A stretch of 5,558 nucleotides of DNA from Brachybacterium sp. (GTDB lineage Bacteria; Actinomycetota; Actinomycetes; Actinomycetales; Dermabacteraceae), in the NCBI GenBank assembly GCA_027322375.1, contig DAHVRS010000565.1, positions 1 to 5,558 on the forward strand. The letters are read 5' to 3'. Shown piece after piece: positions 1 to 5,558 of the stretch; position 1 is the first letter of the stretch; the number at the start of each line of letters is the position of its first letter. The notes beneath the pieces are model-generated. The model was not told the origin of the DNA. It worked only from the letters and a program-made list of their open reading frames with translations, and ran no database searches. The position numbers and the translations under genes were made by a program.

Positions 1-125
1 AGCTCGCCGCGGCCGGCACCATCGTCCACCTCCGCCACGCACTCGCCCATCTGCTGGGCGCTGTGTCGCCCACCACTGCCCCCACTGCTTCTCCTACCTT
101 CATCCGCCAGGAGGCGAGCCCATGA
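1..125 (+). CDS. C-terminal end of an upstream gene, probably a GntR/FadR-family (FCD-domain) regulator; partial at 5' edge
   Basis: The plus-strand frame beginning at base 3 is open for 40 codons and stops at TGA 123-125, overlapping the prpD start as ATGA. Codon third positions are mostly G or C. The visible N-terminal part reads [19 protein letters not shown]. It can be laid without gaps on the last helix of the regulator at 3819-4610, which reads [16 protein letters not shown], so that the histidine (H9 of this fragment, codon 27-29) falls on the FCD metal-ligand histidine. A low-complexity tail rich in Pro, Thr and Ser follows. The AGGAGG for prpD (109-114) lies inside this reading frame. 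An FCD-type GntR regulator just upstream of prpDBC would make sense as the propionate-responsive regulator, but that role is inferred from position. Only about 20 residues carry signal, so another helical protein, or no gene at all, remains possible. Confidence 0.5.
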   Translation, partial: LAAAGTIVHLRHALAHLLGAVSPTTAPTASPTFIRQEASP

Positions 126-1639
126 TCGAGCACTCTGTCCGCGTCCACCGCTCCGAGGAGAACCTCCCTCACGAGGAGCAGCTCGCCTGGAAGATGGCCG
201 AGGTCGCTGTTGATCCCGTCGAGGTCGATGCCGAGTCCGCGGAGATGATCATCAACCGCGTCATCGACAACGCCGCCGTCGCTGTCGCCTCCCTCACCCG
301 CGCTCCGATCGTCTCCGCCCGCGCCCAGGCGCTCTCCCATGCGGTACCCGCCGGCGGGCAGGGCGCGAGCGTGATGGGCGTGGAGCGCCGCACCTCCCCC
401 GAATGGGCCGCCTGGGCCAACGGCGTCGCGGTGCGCGAGCTCGATTTCCACGACACCTTCCTCGCCGCCGACTACTCCCACCCCGGCGACAACATCCCGC
501 CGATACTCGCCGTCGCCGAGCACACAGGCCGCACCGGCGCCGAGCTGCTGCGCGGCCTCGCCACCGGCTACGAGCTGCAGGTGGATCTGGTCCGCGCGAT
601 CTGCCTGCACGAGCACAAGATCGACCATGTGGCGCACCTGGGCCCGTCGGCCGCGGCGGGGATCGGCACCCTGCTGGGACTGGACACGGAGACGATCTTC
701 CAGGCGATCGGGCAGGCGCTGCACACCACGACCGCCACCCGCCAGTCCCGCAAGGGCGAGATCTCCACCTGGAAGGCGCACGCCCCCGCCTTCGCCGGGA
801 AGATGGCGGTGGAGGCGGTGGACCGGGCGATGCGCGGGCAGACCTCCCCCGTACCGATCTACGAGGGCGAGGACGGGGTGATCGCCTGGCTGCTGGGTGG
901 TCCCGAGGCCCGCTACACGGTGCCGCTGCCCGGCCCCGGCGAGGCCAAGCGCTCGATCCTGGACACGTACACGAAGGAGCATTCGGCCGAGTACCAGGCG
1001 CAGGCCTGGATCGACCTCGCGCGGCGCCTGCACTCCGAGCATCCCGAGCTCGGCGATCCGGGGCAGGTCGACTCGATCGTGCTGCGCACCTCGCACCACA
1101 CGCACTTCGTCATCGGCTCCGGCGCGAACGACCCGCAGAAGTACGATCCGGCCGCGTCCCGCGAGACGCTCGACCATTCCCTGCCGTACATCGTCGCGGT
1201 CGCGCTGCAGGACGGGGCCTGGCACCACGTGGACTCCTACGCCCCCGAACGCGCCTCCCGGGAGGACACCGTGGCGCTCTGGCAGAGGATCACCACCGAG
1301 GAGGACCCGGAGTGGACGCGCCGCTACCACTCCCTGGATCTCGCTGAGAAGGCCTTCGGCGGCGAAGCCGTGATCACTCTCCAGGACGGAACCGTGCTGC
1401 GCGAGGAGATCGCCGTCGCCGATGCGCACCCGCTGGGCGCCCGCCCCTTCACCCGGGCGCAGTACATCGAGAAGTTCCGCACTCTCGCCGAAGGGATCGT
1501 CCCCGAGGCGGAGATCGCACGCTTCCTCGACGCGGCGGAGAACCTCACGGACCTGCCCGCCGGGGAGCTGGGCAGGCTGAACCTGCTCGCCGCCCCGGGC
1601 GTGATCGGCGCCGTGCGCGCCCCGAAGGGACTGTTCTGA
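122..1639 (+). CDS. prpD: 2-methylcitrate dehydratase PrpD (MmgE/PrpD family)
   Basis: A 505-residue cytoplasmic enzyme of the 2-methylcitrate cycle that dehydrates 2-methylcitrate to 2-methyl-cis-aconitate without an iron-sulfur cluster. E. coli PrpD has about 483 residues, so the length is normal and the gene looks intact. Conserved blocks are LDFHD at residues 107-111 followed by SHPGDN at 119-124, then [18 protein letters not shown] at 163-180, and the Thr/Arg/Lys-rich stretch [14 protein letters not shown] at 206-219. The N-terminal segment with [10 protein letters not shown] near residue 41 resembles corynebacterial PrpD as I remember it. The start is ATG 122, with AGGAGG at 109-114 and a 7-base spacer; no other start codon lies upstream in frame within the window. 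Its stop shares one base with the prpB start (TGATG), which implies translational coupling. Rehydration of the product needs an aconitase that is not encoded here. Confidence 0.95.
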   Translation: MIEHSVRVHRSEENLPHEEQLAWKMAEVAVDPVEVDAESAEMIINRVIDNAAVAVASLTRAPIVSARAQALSHAVPAGGQGASVMGVERRTSPEWAAWANGVAVRELDFHDTFLAADYSHPGDNIPPILAVAEHTGRTGAELLRGLATGYELQVDLVRAICLHEHKIDHVAHLGPSAAAGIGTLLGLDTETIFQAIGQALHTTTATRQSRKGEISTWKAHAPAFAGKMAVEAVDRAMRGQTSPVPIYEGEDGVIAWLLGGPEARYTVPLPGPGEAKRSILDTYTKEHSAEYQAQAWIDLARRLHSEHPELGDPGQVDSIVLRTSHHTHFVIGSGANDPQKYDPAASRETLDHSLPYIVAVALQDGAWHHVDSYAPERASREDTVALWQRITTEEDPEWTRRYHSLDLAEKAFGGEAVITLQDGTVLREEIAVADAHPLGARPFTRAQYIEKFRTLAEGIVPEAEIARFLDAAENLTDLPAGELGRLNLLAAPGVIGAVRAPKGLF

Positions 1640-2547
1640 TGCTGTCCTCGACCCGCACCCCCGCGCAGAAGCGGCAGGACCTGCGCGCCCTGCTCGTCCA
1701 CGGCGCGGCCGCGCCGTTCCCCGGCGCGTTCACGCCGCTGTCCGCGAAGCTCATCGAGGAGAAGGGCTTCCCCGGCGCGTACATCTCCGGGGCCGTGATC
1801 GCGAACGAGCTGGGCCTGCCGGACATCGGGCTGACCACGCTGAGCGAGGTCGCCGCGCGCGGCGCCCAGATCGCGCGCGCCACAGACCTGCCCTGCCTGA
1901 TCGATGCGGATACCGGCTTCGGCGAGCCGATGAACATCGCCCGCACCATCCAGGAGCTCGAGGACGCGGGGCTCGCCGGCTGCCACATCGAGGATCAGGT
2001 CAACCCCAAGCGCTGCGGGCACCTGGACGGCAAGACGATGGTGGACCTCGAGACCGCGACCAAGCGGATCCGCGCCGCGGCCGACGGGCGCCGCGATCCG
2101 GGCTTCCTCGTCATGTCCCGCACCGATCTGCGGGCGACAGATGGCCTGCCCGCCGCGATCGACCGGATGAAGGCGCTCGTCGATGCGGGGGCGGAGGCGA
2201 TCTTCCCCGAGGCGCTTGCGGACCTCGGCGAGTTCGAGACGGTGTGCGAGGCGCTGGACGTGCCGGTGCTCGCGAACATGACCGAGTCCGGGAAATCGCA
2301 GCTGTTCACCCGCGAGCAGCTCGCCTCCGCCGGGGTGGCGATGGTGATCTACCCCGTCACCCTGCTGCGCGCCGCGATGGGCGCGGCCGAGCGCGTGCTC
2401 GAGACGATCCTCGCCTCCGGCACCCAGGAATCCCACGTCCCCGAGATGCTCACCCGTGCGCGACTGTACGAGCTGGTGGAGTATGAGGAGTACAACCGCT
2501 TCGACTCCTCGGTCTTCGACTTCGAGGTGCCCACCGCGCACGAATAG
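1639..2547 (+). CDS. prpB: 2-methylisocitrate lyase PrpB (isocitrate lyase/PEP mutase superfamily)
   Basis: A 302-residue cytoplasmic lyase that splits 2-methylisocitrate into pyruvate and succinate, the last step of the 2-methylcitrate cycle. The superfamily signature KRCGH is at residues 124-128, with C126 as the expected catalytic cysteine (Cys123 in E. coli PrpB). The Mg-binding acidic motif DADTGFG is at 89-95. SRTD at 160-163 and the NMTE segment at 213-216 are also in place, as is the early YISG loop at 48-51. Length matches the family (about 290-305), well short of true isocitrate lyases (above 400), which supports PrpB over AceA. The ATG at 1639 overlaps the prpD stop by one base. 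GAAGGGA at 1624-1630 inside the prpD end provides a ribosome binding site with 8 bases of spacing. Other small members such as oxaloacetate decarboxylases or PEP mutases are unlikely given the neighbours. Confidence 0.95.
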   Translation: MLSSTRTPAQKRQDLRALLVHGAAAPFPGAFTPLSAKLIEEKGFPGAYISGAVIANELGLPDIGLTTLSEVAARGAQIARATDLPCLIDADTGFGEPMNIARTIQELEDAGLAGCHIEDQVNPKRCGHLDGKTMVDLETATKRIRAAADGRRDPGFLVMSRTDLRATDGLPAAIDRMKALVDAGAEAIFPEALADLGEFETVCEALDVPVLANMTESGKSQLFTREQLASAGVAMVIYPVTLLRAAMGAAERVLETILASGTQESHVPEMLTRARLYELVEYEEYNRFDSSVFDFEVPTAHE

Positions 2548-2615
2548 CCCGCAGACCTGCCCTCTCTGATCTGCACCACCTGACCCGACACCGACGTCGA
2601 CCAAGGAGTGACCGC
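2548..2615 (+). other. prpB-prpC intergenic gap
   Basis: These 68 bases contain the prpC ribosome binding site AAGGAG (2603-2608) and an 8-base palindrome CGACGTCG (2592-2599). I see no convincing promoter, terminator or operator, so prpC is most simply read through from prpDB. Confidence 0.5.
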
Positions 2616-3809
2616 ATGAGCCCCACGACCACCACCCCCGGGACCTCGGAGCCGACCTCTGCACCGGAGATCCGCAAGGGGCTGAACGGCGTGATCGCCG
2701 ACGTCTCCGCGATCTCGAAGGTGAACCCGGAGACGAACTCCCTGCTCTACCGCGGCTACCCCGTCCCGCAGCTCGCCGCGACGCAGCCCTTCGAGGCGGT
2801 CGCGCATCTGCTGTGGAGCGGGGAGCTGCCCAGCGCGGACGAGCTCACCGCCCTGGAAGAGCGCTTCCACGCCCACCGCACGCTCGACCCCGCCGTGAAG
2901 CAGGCGCTGGACTCCCTGCCCGTGACCTGCCATCCGATGGACTCGGTGCGCACCGCCGTCTCCGTGCTCGGGGCGCGCGATCCCGAGGCGGAGGACTCCT
3001 CCCCCGCCGCCGAGCGGGCGAAGGCCGAGCGGCTCACCACGCAGCTGCCCGCCGTCATCGCCTATGAGCAGCGGCGCCGCCGCGCGGACGGACCCACCCA
3101 GCCGATCCCTCCGCGGGACGAGCTCGACCACGCGGAGAACTTCCTGTGGATGACCTTCGGAGAGGTGCCCGCCCCCGAGGTCGCCGATGCCTTCCGCGTC
3201 TCGCTGATCCTGTACGCGGAGCACTCCTTCAACGCCTCGACCTTCACCGCGCGCGTCATCACCTCGACCCTCGCCGATCTGCACTCCGCGGTCACCGGCG
3301 CGATCGGGGCGCTGAAGGGTCCGCTGCACGGCGGCGCGAACGAAGCGGTGATGCACACCTTCGACGAGATCGGGATCCGCCCCGACGAGAGCGCGGAGGA
3401 GGCGAAGGAGCGGGCGAGGGTCTGGATGGAGGACGCGCTCGCCCAGAAGAAGAAGGTGATGGGCTTCGGCCACCGCGTCTACAAGAACGGCGACTCCCGC
3501 GTTCCCACCATGAAGCAGGCGCTGGAGGCGATGATCGCCCACACCGGCCGGGAGGAGCTGCTCGGGCTGTACGACGGGCTCGAGCAAGCGATGGAGGAGG
3601 CCAAGGGCATCAAGCCCAACCTCGACTATCCGGCTGGGCCTGCCTACCACCTCATGGGCTTCGACGCCCCGCTGTTCACACCCCTGTTCATCGCGGCGCG
3701 CGTGACAGGCTGGACCGCGCACGTGATGGAGCAGCGCGCCGCGAACGCACTGATCCGGCCGCTGTCTGCCTACAACGGGGTCGAGGAGCGGCAGGTGCCG
3801 GGCGCCTGA
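2616..3809 (+). CDS. prpC: 2-methylcitrate synthase PrpC (citrate synthase family)
   Basis: A 397-residue cytoplasmic enzyme that condenses propionyl-CoA with oxaloacetate to 2-methylcitrate, the entry step of the cycle. The three citrate-synthase catalytic residues are visible: H238 in GPLHGGANE, H286 in GFGHRVY and D337 in PNLDYPAGP. The opening GLNGVIADVSAISKV (residues 22-36) followed by LYRGYPV is typical of methylcitrate synthases rather than the larger hexameric citrate synthases, as is the length (E. coli PrpC has 389). The C-terminal RVTGW and RPLSAYNG blocks are present, so the gene is complete. The start is ATG 2616 with AAGGAG at 2603-2608 and a 7-base spacer. It follows prpB after 68 bases and is probably in the same operon, though not translationally coupled. 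The family often tolerates acetyl-CoA too, so some citrate synthase activity is possible. Confidence 0.93.
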   Translation: MSPTTTTPGTSEPTSAPEIRKGLNGVIADVSAISKVNPETNSLLYRGYPVPQLAATQPFEAVAHLLWSGELPSADELTALEERFHAHRTLDPAVKQALDSLPVTCHPMDSVRTAVSVLGARDPEAEDSSPAAERAKAERLTTQLPAVIAYEQRRRRADGPTQPIPPRDELDHAENFLWMTFGEVPAPEVADAFRVSLILYAEHSFNASTFTARVITSTLADLHSAVTGAIGALKGPLHGGANEAVMHTFDEIGIRPDESAEEAKERARVWMEDALAQKKKVMGFGHRVYKNGDSRVPTMKQALEAMIAHTGREELLGLYDGLEQAMEEAKGIKPNLDYPAGPAYHLMGFDAPLFTPLFIAARVTGWTAHVMEQRAANALIRPLSAYNGVEERQVPGA

Positions 3810-3818
3810 GCTGTCGGT

Positions 3819-4610
3819 TCAGTCCCCATCGGCCCGGGGTGCTGCCCCGAGCCCGGGCAGGGACTCCACCGCGAAGCGGATGTGCGCATCGGTCAGCCGC
3901 GCCGCCTCCTCGGCGTCGCCAGCGCGCAGGGCCGAGAGGATCTCGTGGTGCTGGGACTGCAGCTGCGCCGAGACCGACTCCCAGTCCTCCACCTGTGTGA
4001 ACGCCTCGAGGATCGGGGCGCGCAGCGAAGCACGGATCGCGCCGGTCATCTCCGCGAACAGCGCGTTGCCGCCGGCGCGGGCGATCGCGACGTGGAACTC
4101 GGTGTCGGCGTCGTTGAAGGCCTCGCGGCTGAGGCCGGGCTGGTCCATCTGCTCGAGCAGGCCCGTGAGGGTGTCGAGCGCGTCGGCCTCCGCGCGCTCG
4201 GCGGCGAGGGCGGCGCTGCCGCGTTCGAGCAGCAAGCGGGTCTCGAGCACGTCGTGGACAGGGAAGTTCGCGAGCGCCACGTGCAGGCGCAGGAAGCGTT
4301 CGAGCGCAGCGGTAGGCAGAGCGGCGACGAAGGTGCCGGCCCCGCGCCCCGAGCCCACCTCGGAGCGGAGCACGCCGTGAGCCTCGAGGACCCGGATCGC
4401 CTCACGCACCCCGGTGCGGCTGACCTGGAGGCGCGCGGCGAGCTCCCGCTCGGGCGGCAGCAGGTCCCCGACGGCGAGCGCGCCGCTCATGATCTGCTCC
4501 TCGATCGCGTCGATGACCAGCTCATGCGTGCTGCGACGGGCGACCGGTCCCCAGGAAGTGGACGTGCGTCCCTGCGGTCCGACCTCGTCGTGGTGTGCGT
4601 TCTCGACCAT
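3819..4610 (-). CDS. FadR-subfamily GntR transcriptional regulator, LldR-like (wHTH plus FCD domain)
   Basis: A 263-residue DNA-binding regulator. The GntR winged helix spans about residues 27-96, with the hallmark [20 protein letters not shown] at 51-70 and the wing ending near GTFV at 92-95. The all-helical FCD ligand domain follows (about 105-252) with a complete apparent metal site: D169 and H173 in DTEFH, H221 before the AGD turn, and H243 in the last helix. Members of this subfamily sense lactate, pyruvate and other small carboxylates. The gene is divergent from lldD2 and separated from it by a region holding a perfect FadR-type operator, so a repressor of lldD2 relieved by lactate is likely (inference). 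The start is ATG 4610; GTG 4616 is the only close alternative. No Shine-Dalgarno sequence precedes either, so the message may be leaderless. A longer open frame reaching back into lldD2 is rejected because the family usually has about 220-265 residues. Confidence 0.88.
   Translation of the reverse strand: MVENAHHDEVGPQGRTSTSWGPVARRSTHELVIDAIEEQIMSGALAVGDLLPPERELAARLQVSRTGVREAIRVLEAHGVLRSEVGSGRGAGTFVAALPTAALERFLRLHVALANFPVHDVLETRLLLERGSAALAAERAEADALDTLTGLLEQMDQPGLSREAFNDADTEFHVAIARAGGNALFAEMTGAIRASLRAPILEAFTQVEDWESVSAQLQSQHHEILSALRAGDAEEAARLTDAHIRFAVESLPGLGAAPRADGD
3832..3858. terminator. Possible bidirectional terminator hairpin between convergent genes
   Basis: GCCCGGG (3832-3838) pairs with CCCGGGC (3852-3858) across 13 bases. 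An alternative inner stem pairs CGGGG (3835-3839) with CCCCG (3845-3849) around TGCTG. It sits inside the last codons of the minus-strand regulator and 23 bases past the prpC stop. No T-run follows on either strand, so it would be a non-canonical, GC-only terminator. It could instead be ordinary Gly/Ala/Pro coding sequence. Confidence 0.25.
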
Positions 4611-4616
4611 CGTCAC

Positions 4617-4622
4617 GTTGTA
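4617..4622 (-). promoter_or_regulatory. Possible -10 box for a leaderless regulator transcript
   Basis: On the minus strand TACAAC is followed by 6 bases and then ATG 4610, so a start 7 bases past the box would fall exactly on the A of ATG. No Shine-Dalgarno sequence precedes this ATG, which fits leaderless translation, common in actinobacteria. The box lacks the final T of TANNNT. The only TTG-like -35 (TTGCGG, complement of 4643-4648) is 20 bases away, which is long. Confidence 0.25.
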
Positions 4623-4628
4623 GCACAG
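4618..4628. promoter_or_regulatory. Possible second operator O2 before the regulator gene
   Basis: TTGTAGCACAG matches the FadR/LldR pattern TNGTNNNACNA at 5 of 6 defined positions, the last A being G. It ends 8 bases upstream of the regulator ATG at 4610, the right place for autoregulation. Its centre (4623) is 93 bases from the centre of O1, close to nine helical turns. The match is short and imperfect and could be chance. Confidence 0.35.
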
Positions 4629-4673
4629 GGGAACTACCTGCACCGCAACCACGTCCACGTGGCTGGGACGCTG

Positions 4674-4702
4674 TTGCTCTGCCGCCCCCTCTCCCCTACC
4701 CT
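4674..4702 (+). promoter_or_regulatory. Candidate promoter of lldD2
   Basis: TTGCTC (4674-4679) and TACCCT (4697-4702) are separated by 17 bases, the ideal spacing. The -10 fits the TANNNT core common in actinobacteria; each box matches the sigma-70 consensus at only 3 of 6 positions. The predicted start near 4709 falls on operator O1 and gives a leader of about 55 bases before TTG 4764. The intervening stretch is pyrimidine-rich. Confidence 0.45.
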
Positions 4703-4708
4703 CTCTCG

Positions 4709-4723
4709 TGTGGTCGGACCACA
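4709..4723. promoter_or_regulatory. Operator O1: perfect FadR/LldR-type palindrome
   Basis: This is a 15-base perfect palindrome with 7-base arms around a central G (4716). Its core TGGTCGGACCA (4711-4721) matches the classic FadR operator pattern TGGTNNNACCA and the looser TNGTNNNACNA described for LldR-type regulators. It lies just downstream of the proposed -10 of lldD2, at the expected transcription start, where bound protein would block initiation. The likely ligand is the divergent regulator at 3819-4610. That pairing is inferred from proximity and family. Confidence 0.75.
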
Positions 4724-4752
4724 ACGTGGTGCACCGTTGACCGTCTCGTCCG

Positions 4753-4759
4753 AAGGAGG
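4753..4759 (+). promoter_or_regulatory. Ribosome binding site that fixes the TTG start of lldD2
   Basis: AAGGAGG lies 4 bases ahead of TTG 4764, a strong but slightly close Shine-Dalgarno sequence. The next in-frame ATG (4809) has no such site. The residues between the two starts resemble the N-terminus of LldD2-type proteins, so translation from TTG is preferred. Confidence 0.8.
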
Positions 4760-4763
4760 ACCC

Positions 4764-5558
4764 TTGGTCCAGCGTCAGATCCCCCGCCCCGCCGAGATCT
4801 TCGAACTGATGCAGTTCAAGAAGATCGACTTCGACGCGAAGCGCCGTCGGCTGTCCGAGGCGCTCACGATCGAGGACCTGCGGCGGATCGCGAAGCGCCG
4901 CACCCCCGCCGCGGCCTTCGACTACACCGACGGCGGCGCCGAAAACGAGATCTCGATGCGCCGCTCGGTCGAGGCGTTCGAGGACATCGAGTTCCACCCT
5001 TCGATCCTGAACGACGTCTCCCATGTGGACACCACCGCGCAGATCCTCGGCGGCAGCTCCACCCTCCCCTTCGGCATCGCGCCCACGGGCTTCACCCGGC
5101 TCATGCAGACCGAGGGCGAGATCGCCGGGGCCGGGGCCGCGGCCGCCGCCGGGATACCGTTCTCACTGTCCACCCTGGGGACCACGTCGATCGAGGACGT
5201 CCGCGCCACCGCGCCTGACGGGCGCATCTGGTACCAGCTCTATGTGATGAAGGATCGAGAGATCTCCTACGGACTGGTCGACCGCGCGGCCGCGGCCGGC
5301 TTCGACAACCTGCTCTTCACCGTCGACACACCGATCGCCGGCAACCGCATGCGGGACGCCCGCAACGGGTTCTCCATCCCTCCGCAGCTCACGGCCAAGA
5401 CGATTCTCGACGCCATCCCCCGACCCTGGTGGTGGTGGGATTTCCTCACCACGCCGAAGCTGGAGTTCGCGTCGCTCACGACCACCGGGGGCACGGTCGG
5501 CCAATTGCTCGACAGCGCGATGGATCCGTCGATCGACTACGACGATCTGGCCGGGCAG
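4764..5558 (+). CDS. lldD2: FMN-dependent L-lactate dehydrogenase, LldD2 type; partial, cut by the right edge
   Basis: The first 265 codons of an alpha-hydroxy-acid oxidase/dehydrogenase (TIM barrel, FMN) that oxidises L-lactate to pyruvate and passes electrons to the respiratory chain. Visible family features are [11 protein letters not shown] from residue 52 (Y54 near the flavin), FGIAPTGF at 103-110, the SLSTLGT strand at 134-140, QLY at 158-160, TVDTP at 186-190 and NRMRDARNG with R195 at the substrate-binding arginine position. The N-terminal extension and the segments [23 protein letters not shown] and DDLAG match M. tuberculosis LldD2 (414 residues) as I recall it better than E. coli LldD. 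The catalytic His with the HGGR motif, the active Lys and the C-terminal FMN-phosphate site lie beyond the window. Four consecutive Trp codons occur at 5427-5438. Related 2-hydroxy-acid or mandelate dehydrogenases are the main alternative. The frame stays open to the edge. Confidence 0.88.
   Translation, partial: MVQRQIPRPAEIFELMQFKKIDFDAKRRRLSEALTIEDLRRIAKRRTPAAAFDYTDGGAENEISMRRSVEAFEDIEFHPSILNDVSHVDTTAQILGGSSTLPFGIAPTGFTRLMQTEGEIAGAGAAAAAGIPFSLSTLGTTSIEDVRATAPDGRIWYQLYVMKDREISYGLVDRAAAAGFDNLLFTVDTPIAGNRMRDARNGFSIPPQLTAKTILDAIPRPWWWWDFLTTPKLEFASLTTTGGTVGQLLDSAMDPSIDYDDLAGQ

Noticed and set aside
55..72. Inverted repeat TGGGCG-ctgtgt-CGCCCA upstream of prpD
   Set aside because: A 6-base GC stem is expected by chance here and it lies within the probable upstream coding end. 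It does not match the TGGTNNNACCA pattern, so it is not called an operator or terminator.
95..100. TACCTT as a -10 box for prpD
   Set aside because: It would place the transcription start at about 107, almost on the ribosome binding site, and no -35 lies at 16-18 bases. The overlap with the upstream frame suggests read-through instead.
403..1347. Plus-strand alternative frame of 314 codons inside prpD
   Set aside because: Arg/Gly/Pro/Ala/Asp-rich translation with no family features; it is an out-of-frame reading of prpD.
1324..2664. Long minus-strand open frame of 446 codons opposite prpD and prpB
   Set aside because: Its composition (Gly, Arg, Val, Leu and His-rich, no domain motif) is that of an antisense shadow in GC-rich DNA, and the plus strand carries clear enzymes with catalytic motifs.
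2349..3722. Long minus-strand open frame of 457 codons opposite prpC
   Set aside because: It is a shadow of prpC codon bias, with a low-complexity Arg/Gly/Leu/His product, no recognisable fold and no ribosome binding site.
4728..4735. GGTGCACC palindrome after O1
   Set aside because: The 8-base palindrome does not extend and does not fit the TNGTNNNACNA spacing; it is treated as chance.
4611..5024. N-terminal extension of the minus-strand regulator by 138 residues
   Set aside because: It would run through the divergent promoter and the lldD2 coding start. The GntR domain begins about 27 residues after ATG 4610, and family length fits 263 residues.
1..5558. tRNA, rRNA, CRISPR, insertion sequence, toxin-antitoxin or defence genes
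   Set aside because: No cloverleaf, repeat array, transposase motif or terminal repeats are seen. Nearly all of the window is accounted for by catabolic and regulatory genes.

Overview
The window is very GC-rich, with coding frames that are strongly G/C at the third codon position and strong AGGAGG-type ribosome binding sites. The encoded proteins look actinobacterial: PrpD and PrpC resemble the Corynebacterium/Mycobacterium forms, and the lactate dehydrogenase resembles mycobacterial LldD2. I infer an actinomycete (Actinomycetota), perhaps one of the Micrococcales such as a Brachybacterium relative. The genus is a guess from recalled protein resemblance.

Layout. Positions 1-125 hold the last 40 codons of an upstream gene. 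Its C-terminus looks like the final helix of a GntR/FadR-type FCD domain, and it overlaps the next start by ATGA. Then come prpD (122-1639), prpB (1639-2547) and prpC (2616-3809) on the plus strand, which encode the three dedicated enzymes of the 2-methylcitrate cycle. prpC ends 9 bases from the end of a convergent FadR-subfamily GntR regulator (3819-4610, minus strand). A 153-base divergent control region (4611-4763) separates that regulator from an FMN-dependent L-lactate dehydrogenase gene of the LldD2 type. The dehydrogenase starts at a TTG at 4764 and is cut by the right edge.

How the genes work together. PrpC condenses propionyl-CoA with oxaloacetate, PrpD dehydrates 2-methylcitrate, an aconitase encoded elsewhere rehydrates it, and PrpB splits 2-methylisocitrate to pyruvate and succinate. 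LldD2 oxidises L-lactate to pyruvate. The window therefore joins two pyruvate-yielding routes from short acids, propionate and lactate, each next to a probable GntR/FadR-family regulator. The best regulatory signal is a 15-base perfect palindrome at 4709-4723. It contains TGGTCGGACCA, a full match to the FadR-family operator pattern TGGTNNNACCA, and lies at the predicted transcription start of lldD2. Two weaker related sites lie near and inside the start of the regulator gene.

I see no RNA genes, mobile elements, CRISPR arrays or phage genes. No exotic new system is visible: this is a well-ordered catabolic locus whose main interest is regulatory.
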